A DNA stretch of 64,000 nt from NCBI RefSeq assembly GCF_900198195.1, contig NZ_LT899436.1:930001-994000 (forward strand), given 5' to 3'. The notes beneath the pieces are model-generated. The model was not told where the DNA came from. It did not search any database and worked only from the letters and a program-made list of their open reading frames with translations. Below are positions 9,489 to 19,001 of this stretch, in pieces (positions within the stretch are counted from its first letter, which is position 1; the number at the start of each line of letters is the position of its first letter). The position numbers and the translations under genes are program-made. This DNA is from Tenacibaculum jejuense (GTDB lineage Bacteria; Bacteroidota; Bacteroidia; Flavobacteriales; Flavobacteriaceae).

Positions 9489-9517
9489 TTTGTTTTAACA
9501 GAAAAAGTCTATTTTTA
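9489..9517 (+). promoter_or_regulatory. Candidate promoter for comM
   Basis: TTTG (9489-9492), a 17-nt spacer, then TATTTTTA (9510-9517), one base away from TAnnTTTG. It is placed about 27 nt before the comM ATG. Confidence 0.45.
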
Positions 9518-9543
9518 GGAAAATTGTTAAAGAAAAAGAAATC

Positions 9544-11079
9544 ATGCTAGTTAAAGTTTTTGGATCGGCACTGTTTGGTGTTGATGCTACTACCGTTACC
9601 GTTGAAGTTAATATAGATAAAGGAATTGGATACCATTTAGTTGGATTGCCCGATAATGCTATTAAAGAAAGTAATTACAGGATAGCAGCTGCACTACAAA
9701 ATATTGGATATCGAATACCAGGAAAGAAAATTACAATCAACATGGCTCCCGCCGACCTTAGAAAAGAAGGATCAGCTTATGATTTAACTTTAGCTTTAGG
9801 GATTCTAGCAGCTTCACAGCAAATTAAAGCAAGTGAAATAAACAATTATTTGATTATGGGCGAACTATCTTTAGATGGAAGTTTGCAACCAATCAAAGGA
9901 GCTTTACCAATTGCTATAAAAGCAAAAGAAGAAGGTTTCAAAGGTTTTATTTTGCCTGAACAAAATGCACGAGAAGCCGCTGTTGTCAATGGATTAAATG
10001 TTTATGGAGTAAAAAACATTAAAGAAGTTATAGGTTTTTTTGATCGAGGGAATCAACTTACACAAACTATAATCGATATAGAAAAAGAGTATAGTAATCA
10101 ATTAGAAAACCCTGAGTTTGATTTTGCAGATGTAAAAGGACAAGAGAGTATCAAACGTTGTATGGAAATAGCAGCTGCTGGCGGACATAATATTATTTTG
10201 ATCGGCCCACCAGGATCAGGTAAAACAATGTTGAGTAAACGACTTTCTTCAATTCTTCCTCCAATGACTTTAGATGAAGCTTTAGAAACTACTAAAATTC
10301 ATTCTGTAGTCGGTAAAGTGGCTAATTCTGGTTTAATGTTAGAGCGTCCTTTTAGAAATCCTCATCATACCATTTCAGATGTTGCATTAGTTGGTGGAGG
10401 TTCTTATCCGCAACCAGGGGAAATTTCTTTATCTCATAATGGTGTACTTTTTTTAGATGAATTACCAGAGTTTAAAAGAAGTGTTTTAGAAGTAATGCGA
10501 CAGCCACTTGAAGATCGAGAAGTAACAATTTCAAGAGCTAGATTTACAGTAACTTATCCGTCGTCCTTTATGTTAGTTGCAAGTATGAATCCAAGTCCAG
10601 GAGGATATTTCAATGATCCAGATAATGCTTTAAATTCTTCTCCATTAGAAATGCAACGGTATTTAAGTAAAATATCTGGACCTTTATTAGATCGTATCGA
10701 TTTACATATTGAAGTAAATCCTGTGCCTTTTGAAAAACTTTCTGATACTAAAAAATCAGAATCTTCTGTAGTTATAAGAAAAAGAGTAACTAAAGCCAGA
10801 GAGATTCAAACCGAAAGATTTCGAATGTTAAATAATGTACACTATAATGCACAAATGAATACAAAACAAATTCGAGAGTTTTGCAAGCTAAATGAACCTT
10901 CTAAAGCATTATTAAAAAATGCAATGGAACAATTAAATTTATCTGCCAGAGCTTATGACCGAATTTTAAAAGTAGCTCGAACAATTGCTGATTTAGATAA
11001 TGCTACAGATGTAGTTGAAAATCATATCGCTGAAGCTATTCAATATAGAAGTCTAGATAGAGAAGGATGGTTAGGTTAA
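9544..11079 (+). CDS. comM: YifB/ComM-family Mg-chelatase-like AAA+ ATPase
   Basis: A 511-aa protein collinear with ComM, a hexameric branch-migration helicase that helps integrate incoming DNA during natural transformation. An N-terminal ChlI-type domain (about 20-140, with [13 protein letters not shown]) precedes the AAA+ core: Walker A GPPGSGKT (221-228), Walker [11 protein letters not shown] (about 303-312), and the conserved RNPHHTIS segment. The C-terminal Mg-chelatase domain ends in SLDREGWL. The start is chosen because [12 protein letters not shown] is the family N-terminus. It is followed after 42 nt by pabB; co-transcription is possible. Confidence 0.93.
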   Translation: MLVKVFGSALFGVDATTVTVEVNIDKGIGYHLVGLPDNAIKESNYRIAAALQNIGYRIPGKKITINMAPADLRKEGSAYDLTLALGILAASQQIKASEINNYLIMGELSLDGSLQPIKGALPIAIKAKEEGFKGFILPEQNAREAAVVNGLNVYGVKNIKEVIGFFDRGNQLTQTIIDIEKEYSNQLENPEFDFADVKGQESIKRCMEIAAAGGHNIILIGPPGSGKTMLSKRLSSILPPMTLDEALETTKIHSVVGKVANSGLMLERPFRNPHHTISDVALVGGGSYPQPGEISLSHNGVLFLDELPEFKRSVLEVMRQPLEDREVTISRARFTVTYPSSFMLVASMNPSPGGYFNDPDNALNSSPLEMQRYLSKISGPLLDRIDLHIEVNPVPFEKLSDTKKSESSVVIRKRVTKAREIQTERFRMLNNVHYNAQMNTKQIREFCKLNEPSKALLKNAMEQLNLSARAYDRILKVARTIADLDNATDVVENHIAEAIQYRSLDREGWLG

Positions 11080-11121
11080 AATTCTAATGAATTAATAATT
11101 CTCATTTACTATTTTTGCTCA

Positions 11122-12447
11122 ATGTTTTTAAGAGCTGAACATACTTTTTTTCTCGAAAATGTTAAAGATTTCAAGAAAAGATTATTGCAATGGGGACAAA
11201 CGCACGAAACAGTCGTTTTTTTAGATAGTAATAATTATGAACAACAATACTCAAGTTTTGATTGTGTATTGGCTGTAGACGAATTTACATCTATTAAAAC
11301 CGATTATTTTAATGCTTTTGAGAAATTAAAAGAATACCAGTCTTACAGTAAAGATTATTTGTTTGGTTATTTGTCGTATGATGTTAAGAATGATGCAGAA
11401 CGATTGTCTTCAAATAATTATGATGGTTTGGATTTTCCAGATGTATATTTCTTTCAACCTCAAAAGATGATTTCAATAAAAGGGAATGAAGCAAAGTTTT
11501 TATATTTAAATGCTTTTGATGATGAAATTGAAGATGATTTTGAAAGTATTTTAGGAGCGAATTTATCGGCAAAGTCAAATCAGTCAAATGATGAAAAATC
11601 ATCTGTAAAAATTAAGCTTCGAATTCATAAAGATGAATATTTTTCAAAATTAGATCAGGTATTAAAACATATTCATCGAGGAGATATTTATGAAGCAAAT
11701 TTTTGTCAAGAGTTTTATGCTGAAAATGTAGATATTGATCCGTATTCAATTTACAGAAATCTAAATGCGATTTCCGAACCTCCTTTTGCAACATTTTTTA
11801 AACATGAAGAGTTGTTTTTGTTATCAGCTTCTCCTGAACGTTATCTAAGGAAAGAAGGAAGCAAAATCATTTCTCAGCCTATAAAAGGAACAGCGAAAAG
11901 AATGGTAAATGCTATCGAAGACGATAAAATAGCTTTCGATTTGGCTAGAGATGAAAAAGAACGATCGGAAAATATTATGATTGTCGATTTGGTTAGAAAT
12001 GATTTATCACGATTAGCTAAAAAAGGTTCAGTAAAAGTAGAAGAACTTTGTAAAGTATATCCTTTTAAACAAGTTCATCAATTAATATCGACTGTTGTTT
12101 CAGAAATTAATGAAGATGTTCACCCTGTAGATGTAATTAGAGAAACTTTTCCAATGGGAAGTATGACAGGCGCACCCAAAATTTCAGCAATGGAAATTAT
12201 TGAAAAGTTAGAAGAGACAAAAAGAGGTTTGTATTCTGGAGCTTTTGGATATTTTACTCCAGAAGGTGATTTTGATTTTAATGTTGTGATACGTAGTATT
12301 TTATATAATTCTGATAAAAAATATGTATCTTATTCCGTAGGAGGAGCTATTACAGCGAAGTCAGTACCAGAAAAAGAATATGAAGAATGTCTGTTAAAGG
12401 CAAAAGCAATGAAACAAGTATTAACTCAAAACACCAACAGTAATTAA
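11122..12447 (+). CDS. pabB: Aminodeoxychorismate synthase component I / chorismate-binding enzyme
   Basis: A 441-aa chorismate-utilising enzyme. The C-terminal chorismate-binding domain (about 180-435) carries IHRGDIYEANFCQEF, PIKGTAKR, DLVRNDLSR and the TFPMGSMTGAPK block. This set fits PabB (4-amino-4-deoxychorismate formation for folate) better than TrpE or a menaquinone-type synthase, because there is no adjacent trp or men gene and the N-terminal domain is short. The glutamine amidotransferase partner (PabA) is not in the window. It leads a tight run: the next gene starts 2 nt after its stop. Confidence 0.82.
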   Translation: MFLRAEHTFFLENVKDFKKRLLQWGQTHETVVFLDSNNYEQQYSSFDCVLAVDEFTSIKTDYFNAFEKLKEYQSYSKDYLFGYLSYDVKNDAERLSSNNYDGLDFPDVYFFQPQKMISIKGNEAKFLYLNAFDDEIEDDFESILGANLSAKSNQSNDEKSSVKIKLRIHKDEYFSKLDQVLKHIHRGDIYEANFCQEFYAENVDIDPYSIYRNLNAISEPPFATFFKHEELFLLSASPERYLRKEGSKIISQPIKGTAKRMVNAIEDDKIAFDLARDEKERSENIMIVDLVRNDLSRLAKKGSVKVEELCKVYPFKQVHQLISTVVSEINEDVHPVDVIRETFPMGSMTGAPKISAMEIIEKLEETKRGLYSGAFGYFTPEGDFDFNVVIRSILYNSDKKYVSYSVGGAITAKSVPEKEYEECLLKAKAMKQVLTQNTNSN

Positions 12448-12449
12448 GA

Positions 12450-13268
12450 ATGCATAGTACAATTCAATTTAAGCACAACGAAACCGAGTTTTTTGGTCAA
12501 TACTGGAAACCTCAGAATTATAAAGCTTCAGTTATTATTCTTCATGGATTAGGTGAACATTCTGGAAGGTTTTCTCATGTTGCTGAAGAATTGATAAAGC
12601 ATGATTTTGCTGTTATTGCTTTCGATCATTATGGTCATGGTAAAACAAAAGGGAAGAGAGGTCATAACCCTGGTTATAATGCAGTTATGAGTAGTATTGC
12701 CGCATTTATAAAAAAGACAGAAGAGGTTTTAGGGGAGTTTCCAATGTTTCTTTACGGTCATTCAATGGGAGGAAATGCAGTGTTAAACTACATGATTTCT
12801 TCTACAAACAATATAAAAGGAGTAGTTGCTACAAGTCCGTTTTTGAAATTGGCTTTTGAACCACCAAAATGGAAGTTGTCTTTAGGTAAAGTCATACAAA
12901 AGATTGCTCCAGCTTTAACTCTAGATAATGAAGTAGATCCTAATTTTATTTCTAGAATTCCTAAAGAAGTAAAAAAGTATCAAGATGATCCGTTAGTTCA
13001 TTCTAGAGTAAGTCCTAATTTTTCTTTGGTTTTTATAGAGAAAGGCGCATATGCAATAGAAAATGCCTCCAAATTAAATAAGCCTGCTTTACTGCTTCAT
13101 GGCAAAGACGATAAATTAATTAGTTATTTAGGAAGTGAGGAATTTGCAAAAAATAATCCAAGTATATCGCTGAAATTATACGATCAAGGTTATCATGAAT
13201 TACATAATGATTTATGCAAAGATCAAGTAATTCAGGATATTATAACTTGGTTGAAAACTCAAGTGTAA
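12450..13268 (+). CDS. Alpha/beta hydrolase, monoacylglycerol-lipase-like (S33)
   Basis: A 272-aa alpha/beta hydrolase close to the monoglyceride lipase / lysophospholipase group. Visible features are the oxyanion-side HGLGEHSGRF near residues 30-40, DHYGHGKTKGKRGH, the nucleophile elbow GHSMGG (about 108-113), an acid in HGKDDKL, and the C-terminal catalytic His in QGYHELHND. There is no signal peptide, so it is cytosolic. Likely substrate is a glycerolipid or other ester; the exact one cannot be read from sequence. It sits between pabB and tilS with nearly no spacing. Confidence 0.85.
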   Translation: MHSTIQFKHNETEFFGQYWKPQNYKASVIILHGLGEHSGRFSHVAEELIKHDFAVIAFDHYGHGKTKGKRGHNPGYNAVMSSIAAFIKKTEEVLGEFPMFLYGHSMGGNAVLNYMISSTNNIKGVVATSPFLKLAFEPPKWKLSLGKVIQKIAPALTLDNEVDPNFISRIPKEVKKYQDDPLVHSRVSPNFSLVFIEKGAYAIENASKLNKPALLLHGKDDKLISYLGSEEFAKNNPSISLKLYDQGYHELHNDLCKDQVIQDIITWLKTQV

Positions 13269-13282
13269 TTTATTTAAATCTA

Positions 13283-14593
13283 GTGCTACAAGATTTTAAA
13301 TTTCATATAGAAGATGATTTTCCTTTTTTAAAAGAAACTCCTTTTTTAATAGCAGTTTCTGGAGGAATAGATAGTGTTGTTTTATGTCATTTGTTTCATG
13401 ATTTAAAGTACAATTTTGCTATTGCTCACTGTAACTTTAAATTAAGAGGAGAGGCAAGTGATGCAGATGAAGACTTTGTAAAGAACTTAGGAAAGAAATT
13501 AAAAGTTGAAGTTTTAATCGCATCTTTTGAAACTGAAAAATATGTTACAAAGGAAAAATTATCAATTCAAATTGCCGCAAGGGAACTCCGTTACAATTGG
13601 TTTGAAAAATTAATTAAAGAGAGAGGTTTTTCTCATGTATTAACGGCTCATCATGCAGATGATAATTTAGAAACTTTTTTTATAAACTTAACTAGAGGTT
13701 CAGGACTTGATGGTCTCATTGGTATTCCAAAAGTGAATAAAAATATAGCAAGGCCGTTATTAAAATTTTCCAGAGAGGCGATAGAAAAATATGCATTATC
13801 AAATAAAATAGAATGGAGAGAAGATGCAAGTAATGCAGAACAAAAATATTTAAGGAACAAGATTCGTCACAGGCTAATTCCAATTTTAAAAGAGATAAAT
13901 CCGAACATCTTGAACAGTTTTGAAAGAGTCTCGCAAAATTTATCAGAAAGTAAGAAGATAGTTGACGATAAAGTGAGTGAAATTTCGGAAAAAATACTTG
14001 AAATAGATGGAGATTTGATAAAAATAAGCGTTTCAGAAGTGTTAAAATTATCGAATCCTAAAGTTTATTTATACCAGTTGTTGAAAGAATATAATTTCAC
14101 AGAATGGAATAATGTTAAGGACTTGTTAAAATCTCAAACAGGAAAAGTTGTTACCTCTAAAACCCATGAATTGCTTAGGGATAGAGATTTTTTATTGTTA
14201 AATAAACGCAATTTAAATGAGAGTTTAAAAACGCAGCAAGAAATAGGAATAGGCACATTCAAAATAGACGATAAAACAACGATAATTATTGAAAAATCCC
14301 TGAAAAATGAAGCAACAGGGAAAAATTCTATTTTAGTTAACAAAAATTTAGTAACTTTCCCGATGATAATTAAGAAATGGGAAGTTGGTGATTTTTTCTA
14401 CCCTACAGGTATGAAAGGTAAGAAAAAAGTCAGTAAGTTTTTTAAGGACCACAAGCTATCGAAGTTCGAAAAAGAAAGAACTTGGTTACTTTGTACCAAA
14501 GAAAATGAAATCATTTGGATTGTCGGTTATCGACAAGACAGGAGATTTACTGCTTCAGTTTCTTCAAAGGATGTATTAAAAATAAGTATTTAA
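13283..14593 (+). CDS. tilS: tRNA(Ile)-lysidine synthase
   Basis: TilS attaches lysine to C34 of the CAU-anticodon tRNA-Ile so that it reads AUA. The PP-loop SGGIDS lies at residues 26-31, followed by AHCNFKLRG, the HHADDN segment and the RNKIRHRL motif; the C-terminal domain ends in the usual KVSKFFKDHKL region. I choose the GTG at 13283 because the product then begins LQDFKFHIEDDFPF, the normal family N-terminus, and lies 14 nt after the preceding stop. The ATG at 13214 would overlap the hydrolase gene by 55 nt and add an unrelated extension. Length is 436 aa. Confidence 0.93.
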   Translation: MLQDFKFHIEDDFPFLKETPFLIAVSGGIDSVVLCHLFHDLKYNFAIAHCNFKLRGEASDADEDFVKNLGKKLKVEVLIASFETEKYVTKEKLSIQIAARELRYNWFEKLIKERGFSHVLTAHHADDNLETFFINLTRGSGLDGLIGIPKVNKNIARPLLKFSREAIEKYALSNKIEWREDASNAEQKYLRNKIRHRLIPILKEINPNILNSFERVSQNLSESKKIVDDKVSEISEKILEIDGDLIKISVSEVLKLSNPKVYLYQLLKEYNFTEWNNVKDLLKSQTGKVVTSKTHELLRDRDFLLLNKRNLNESLKTQQEIGIGTFKIDDKTTIIIEKSLKNEATGKNSILVNKNLVTFPMIIKKWEVGDFFYPTGMKGKKKVSKFFKDHKLSKFEKERTWLLCTKENEIIWIVGYRQDRRFTASVSSKDVLKISI

Positions 14594-14602
14594 ATAACCC
14601 CA

Positions 14603-16582
14603 ATGACAATGAAAAGAGTTTTTACCCTATTTTTATTTATTCTAGGATTTTCACTTGTGTCTTTTGCGCAAGATGATCCTCTAGAAGTAGAAACCTCTGT
14701 AAAAAAAATCTCAGATACTGAGTACGATTTAATTTTCAATATTTTTATTGAAGATGATTGGCATCTTTATTCACAGTACAATCCAAAAGATGCATCATTA
14801 CCTATGACAATAAAACCGTCTGTAGGAGATGAAGGTTATACTTTAGTTGGAAAAGCTGTAGAGAGTGAAACAATAACTGAATACAGTGAAATATGGGGAG
14901 TAGATGAAATCTTCTTTGCAGAAGAAGCTATTCTTACACAACGTATTAAAGTAGATGATCCGTCAATAACACAAGTATCATTAAATATAGATGCACAGGT
15001 TTGTAAAGAGTTTTGTTTACCTTACGACAATGATTTTACATTTTCTTTAAATGGAGGTAAAATTGTTGAAACTGTGGCTACTGTTGATGTAAAAAGTCAA
15101 AAGTTAACAAACTCTTTAAATTTAGATCTTAAAAACAAAGAATTATTAAATGCAAATGTTGATGGAAGTACTGAAGAAGATAAAGGAAACTTATTCAATA
15201 TTTTCTTGTTAGGTTTTTTAGGAGGTTTAATCGCTTTCTTAACACCATGTGTATTTCCATTAATACCACTAACTGTATCTTTCTTTACAAAACAATCTGA
15301 GAAAAAAGCTAAAGGAGTTACAAATTCAATCTTATATGGTTTCTTTATCGTTGCTATTTATGTAGCTTTAAGTTTACCATTCCATTTTGCAGATAGTTTA
15401 GATCCAGAAATTTTAAATACGATTTCTACAAATATGTGGTTAAACATATTTTTCTTTATCGTATTAGTATTTTTTGCTGGTTCTTTCTTTGGATTCTATT
15501 CAATAACATTACCAAGTTCTTGGGGAAATAAAACAGATAGTGCTTCTGGTATTGGAGGTATCATTGGTATTTTCTTCATGGCAGTAACTTTAGCGATTGT
15601 TTCTTTCTCGTGTACTGGTCCAATTTTAGGTTCTTTATTAGCTGGTTCATTAACTTCAGATGGAGGGCCAATGCAGTTAACAGCAGGTATGGGAGGATTT
15701 GGTTTAGCATTAGCTTTACCATTTGCATTCTTCGCACTTTTCCCAAAATTACTAAGTTCATTACCAAAGTCTGGTTTCTGGATGAAAGCTATTACAGTAA
15801 TGTTAGGATTCATTGAATTAGCATTAGCATTTAAATTTTTATCGAATGCAGATTTAGTAGGACAATGGAATTTCTTAAAAAGAGAAATCTTTATCGGAAT
15901 ATGGATTTTAATTACAGTATTAGCAGCATTATTCATGTTTGGTGTAATTAAGTTCCCAGGAGGAGAAAAGGTAAGAAGAGTATCTGGAATGCGTATTGTA
16001 TTAGGTTTAGCTGTTTTAGGTTTTGCTGTATACATGGCACCAGGAGTTACACAAAAGCCAGTTTGGAATCAAAATTTATTAAGTGGATTTGCACCACCTC
16101 AATTTTATAGTGTTTACGAATTACAAGATAATAAATGTCCTTTAGCGTTAAATTGTTTTAAAGATTTTGACGAAGGTATGGCTTATGCAAAGTCTGTAAA
16201 TAAACCAGTATTGTTAGACTTTACAGGTTGGGCTTGTGTTAACTGTCGTAAAATGGAAGAGAACGTTTGGAGTGAAAATAATATTTACAATACATTAAAA
16301 GATGATTATGTTTTAATTTCTTTATATGTAGATGATAATGAAAACACGTTACCAGCAGAAGAACAATTTGATTTTGTTAAGCCAAATGGTAAAATCAAGA
16401 AGATTAGAACATACGGTGAAAAGTGGGCAACTTTACAAACTGTTAACTTTAAAAATGCATCACAACCATATTATGTACAATTAAGTCCTGATATGGAAGT
16501 TTTAAATACACCGCAACAATATACTGATAAACTAAGTTATTACAACTGGTTAAAAACAGGATTAAAGAAGTTTAAAGAGTAA
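14603..16582 (+). CDS. dsbD: Thiol:disulfide interchange protein DsbD
   Basis: DsbD passes electrons from cytosolic thioredoxin across the inner membrane to periplasmic disulfide isomerases and cytochrome maturation. After a signal peptide (cleaved near SFAQ), the N-terminal alpha domain (about 25-150) carries the CKEFC cysteine pair. A central domain of about eight membrane helices (about 195-490) holds the paired cysteines in LTPCVFPLIPL and SFSCTGPILG. The C-terminal thioredoxin domain has Cys545-Val-Asn-Cys548. Length 659 aa is normal. ATGs at 14603 and 14609 are both possible starts. It is the last gene of the comM/pabB run and is followed by a terminator. Confidence 0.93.
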   Translation: MTMKRVFTLFLFILGFSLVSFAQDDPLEVETSVKKISDTEYDLIFNIFIEDDWHLYSQYNPKDASLPMTIKPSVGDEGYTLVGKAVESETITEYSEIWGVDEIFFAEEAILTQRIKVDDPSITQVSLNIDAQVCKEFCLPYDNDFTFSLNGGKIVETVATVDVKSQKLTNSLNLDLKNKELLNANVDGSTEEDKGNLFNIFLLGFLGGLIAFLTPCVFPLIPLTVSFFTKQSEKKAKGVTNSILYGFFIVAIYVALSLPFHFADSLDPEILNTISTNMWLNIFFFIVLVFFAGSFFGFYSITLPSSWGNKTDSASGIGGIIGIFFMAVTLAIVSFSCTGPILGSLLAGSLTSDGGPMQLTAGMGGFGLALALPFAFFALFPKLLSSLPKSGFWMKAITVMLGFIELALAFKFLSNADLVGQWNFLKREIFIGIWILITVLAALFMFGVIKFPGGEKVRRVSGMRIVLGLAVLGFAVYMAPGVTQKPVWNQNLLSGFAPPQFYSVYELQDNKCPLALNCFKDFDEGMAYAKSVNKPVLLDFTGWACVNCRKMEENVWSENNIYNTLKDDYVLISLYVDDNENTLPAEEQFDFVKPNGKIKKIRTYGEKWATLQTVNFKNASQPYYVQLSPDMEVLNTPQQYTDKLSYYNWLKTGLKKFKE

Positions 16583-16607
16583 GATCTTTAAAACATCCGA
16601 GTAAACA

Positions 16608-16636
16608 AAAAGGTTCGCATTTGCGAACCTTTTTTA
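16608..16636. terminator. Bidirectional terminator between dsbD and the nuclease gene
   Basis: AGGTTCGCA (16611-16619) pairs with TGCGAACCT (16622-16630), with A run on the left and T run on the right. It can end both convergent genes. Confidence 0.9.
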
Positions 16637-17446
16637 TTATCTGAAAGACCAATTTTTAAAACTATTATTGGCTTCTAATTTATTTTCTAAAGCATCTGGT
16701 AGTTTTGGAAAAAAATCGATACCTGTTATTTTTTCCAATTGATCAATAGAAACAACAAAATCAGACAAAGATTGCGATGTTTCTTTGTGAGGTATTAAAA
16801 AAGCAATAGCTTTAACTTTAGAAGCCTTATAATCTAAAATTACCTTATAAAAAGCATTTGGTACAGTTACTTTTTCTTTACCTATATGTTTCTTTGAGTT
16901 ATGGTTAAGTACTCCTCCTGTTATAACATATAAGTGCTTATACTTTTTTGACCAAGATCTAACCTTTTGTTCTAAACGATTCCAAACACCTGCATTAAAG
17001 TTATGCTTTTGCGGAGAAATGTTTGATGTATAAAACGTTTCATTAAAAAGCTTTTTTGAAGATTTTCTGTCTGCAGCAGGACATAAATGTCCTTTATCGT
17101 AACCAGATTTTTTATAGTTTCTCCAATCTGCAGATTTAGTTTTTACTTTTGGGTCTTGAATAAAATAAGGCCTTTTGAAATCTGCATAAATAATATCTTT
17201 TTTATCTAAGGAATAGGCAACCCATTCAGCTTGTTCGTGCTTTTCACTGTAAGAAAAAGAATATCCTGAGTGATGAATTATTTGCCCAGTTGTAGAACTA
17301 GGCAAATAATCAAATGATTTATCTCTTACATGATCATTTTCTTCAGTAATAGTACTTTCATGTTTTTCTCTTTTTTCAGTGTAATAATATGCAATAGCTA
17401 CAGCTATGACTAAAAGAACACTAAAAATATCTTTTTTACGCTTCAC
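16637..17446 (-). CDS. DNA/RNA non-specific endonuclease (NUC1/EndoG family)
   Basis: A 269-aa nuclease with an N-terminal membrane anchor or signal helix (about 7-22), so the catalytic domain should be outside the cytoplasm. The active-site block reads DKGHLCPAADR with the general-base His120, a DRGH variant; the Mg-binding asparagine lies in the FYTSNISPQ / NAGVWNRLE region. These enzymes cut DNA and RNA without sequence preference; a nutrient-scavenging or biofilm role is inference. Its first codons overlap the end of the thioesterase gene by 11 nt, so the two are probably co-transcribed. Confidence 0.9.
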   Translation of the reverse strand: MKRKKDIFSVLLVIAVAIAYYYTEKREKHESTITEENDHVRDKSFDYLPSSTTGQIIHHSGYSFSYSEKHEQAEWVAYSLDKKDIIYADFKRPYFIQDPKVKTKSADWRNYKKSGYDKGHLCPAADRKSSKKLFNETFYTSNISPQKHNFNAGVWNRLEQKVRSWSKKYKHLYVITGGVLNHNSKKHIGKEKVTVPNAFYKVILDYKASKVKAIAFLIPHKETSQSLSDFVVSIDQLEKITGIDFFPKLPDALENKLEANNSFKNWSFR

Positions 17447-17885
17447 TTTTTAATAGAATTTCTTTAAAGTCTTCTGTTCTTTCAGCTTCAGTGAAAATTT
17501 CTTGAAACTTAACAGGAGGAACAGTTAATTTTCTTTTTGCAAGATCTAACCATGCTCCATAAACATTAATTACAGCAGACAATTTACCTTGACTGTTAAA
17601 AACTTCGTGTTGAATTTTCCAACGCTCTCCTTTACTGGATAATCCTGTTATTTTTAAGTTTACAGAAATGTCTTCTCCTAAATGTATTTCTTTTAAAAAC
17701 TTAGTATTTTCTTCAAATAAAATCGGACCTACTTTTTCTTTTGTAAAATCATGTATTGTTATTCCATACTGATTAAAATAACGTAATCTAGATTCAGCTG
17801 CATAATCGTTATATGCTGTATGTCTCATATGAATGTTGGCATCAAAATCTGCCCATCTCGTTGTAAAATTTACAATAAAGCTCAT
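17436..17885 (-). CDS. Acyl-CoA thioesterase, hotdog fold (4HBT/YbgC-like)
   Basis: A 149-aa single hotdog-domain protein. The WADFDANIHMRH segment near residues 10-21 is the family's Asp-containing active-site turn and long helix start, followed by DYAAESRLRYF. These enzymes hydrolyse acyl-CoA or aryl-CoA thioesters in the cytosol. Substrate is not evident. It forms an overlapping pair with the downstream nuclease gene. Confidence 0.85.
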   Translation of the reverse strand: MSFIVNFTTRWADFDANIHMRHTAYNDYAAESRLRYFNQYGITIHDFTKEKVGPILFEENTKFLKEIHLGEDISVNLKITGLSSKGERWKIQHEVFNSQGKLSAVINVYGAWLDLAKRKLTVPPVKFQEIFTEAERTEDFKEILLKSEA

Positions 17886-17921
17886 GTGTATGTTTTAATT
17901 TGTAACAGCGAAATTACAAAC

Positions 17922-19001
17922 TTAACTTTTTACATCCAATGCATCTCTTAAGGCATTTCCTAACAACATAAAAGCCATAACCAAACTCATAATTGCAATT
18001 CCTGGAATTAATGCTAAATAGGGTTTTCCTAATATAATGTAGTTGTAGTGATTTTTAATTATTGCTCCCCAAGATGGTGTTGGTGGTTGTGCACCAATTC
18101 CTAAAAAGCTTAATCCACTTTCTATTAAAATTGCTGCGGCAAAGTTAGCAGCAGAGATAACAATAATAGGCGCCATGATATTAGGAAGAATATGCTTGAA
18201 AATAATTCTAAGGTTAGAAAAGCCTAAAGCTTTAGCTGCTTCTACATATTGTTCTTGTTTTGCGCTAATTACTTGCCCACGAACTATTCTAGCAACTTCA
18301 ACCCACATGGTTAAACCTACAGCAATAAAAACTTGCCAATAACCTTTTCCCATGACTAATATAAAGGCAACTACTAAAAGTAATGTTGGAATAGACCATG
18401 TCACATTAATAAACCACATAATAAATGCGTCTATTTTTTTGCCATAGTAACCCGCAATTGCACCAATTGGTATTCCTATGATCAAAGAGATAAAAACAGC
18501 GATAAAACCGATGAAAAATGATATTCTAGTACCTATAAGTAATCTACTTAATAAGTCTCTTCCATACTTATCTGTTCCAAATACAAAAGTACTTTTACTA
18601 ATAAACTTTTTAGGCTCGTTATTAAAGATAGATAAAGGATAAGATTTAGGAAGTTGATCAGCGTATTTTATTACTTCTAAAATATTATTTTGTACAGAAT
18701 ATGATAAAATAGGTAATTCTTTAAAATCATTTTTTTTTCCTTCTATTAATGTGGTATATAAAGATGTTTTTTCTTGTTGTTGATTAGGAATTTTAAGCAT
18801 TAATACATTAAAACCAGGAGGTTTTGAATGAATTTCTAAATGCATTTGATTAGCTGAATTAGAATTATCTGGAGCTAAAACATAGCAAAATATAGCTATT
18901 AATCCGCAGAGAACGATGTAGCTAAAACTAAAAACACCCAGTTTATTTTTTTTGAATTTTCTAAGGGCAAGCTGATGTAAAGAATTCGAATTACTTTTCA
19001 T
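17922..19001 (-). CDS. OppC/DppC-like ABC transporter permease
   Basis: A 359-aa membrane permease of the peptide/nickel class. An N-terminal helix (about 23-45) is followed by a periplasmic region (about 48-150) longer than in most OppC proteins. Five further helices span about 155-355, with the EAA loop EAAKALGFSNLRIIFKHILP that docks on the ATPase. No OppB, binding protein or ATPase gene is nearby, so its partners must be encoded elsewhere. The start overlaps the end of the MscS-type gene by 11 nt, suggesting translational coupling. Confidence 0.88.
   Translation of the reverse strand: MKSNSNSLHQLALRKFKKNKLGVFSFSYIVLCGLIAIFCYVLAPDNSNSANQMHLEIHSKPPGFNVLMLKIPNQQQEKTSLYTTLIEGKKNDFKELPILSYSVQNNILEVIKYADQLPKSYPLSIFNNEPKKFISKSTFVFGTDKYGRDLLSRLLIGTRISFFIGFIAVFISLIIGIPIGAIAGYYGKKIDAFIMWFINVTWSIPTLLLVVAFILVMGKGYWQVFIAVGLTMWVEVARIVRGQVISAKQEQYVEAAKALGFSNLRIIFKHILPNIMAPIIVISAANFAAAILIESGLSFLGIGAQPPTPSWGAIIKNHYNYIILGKPYLALIPGIAIMSLVMAFMLLGNALRDALDVKS

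Noticed and set aside
9363..9518. A GTG-initiated 51-codon frame in the gap before comM
   Set aside because: It is translated through a strong terminator stem, whose repeat itself encodes the hydrophobic run, and no ribosome-binding site is seen. Kept only as an alternative to the small RNA.
15496..16035. A 179-codon open frame antisense to dsbD
   Set aside because: It is rich in Asn, Pro and Ile with no domain, and mirrors the codon use of the membrane part of dsbD on the other strand.
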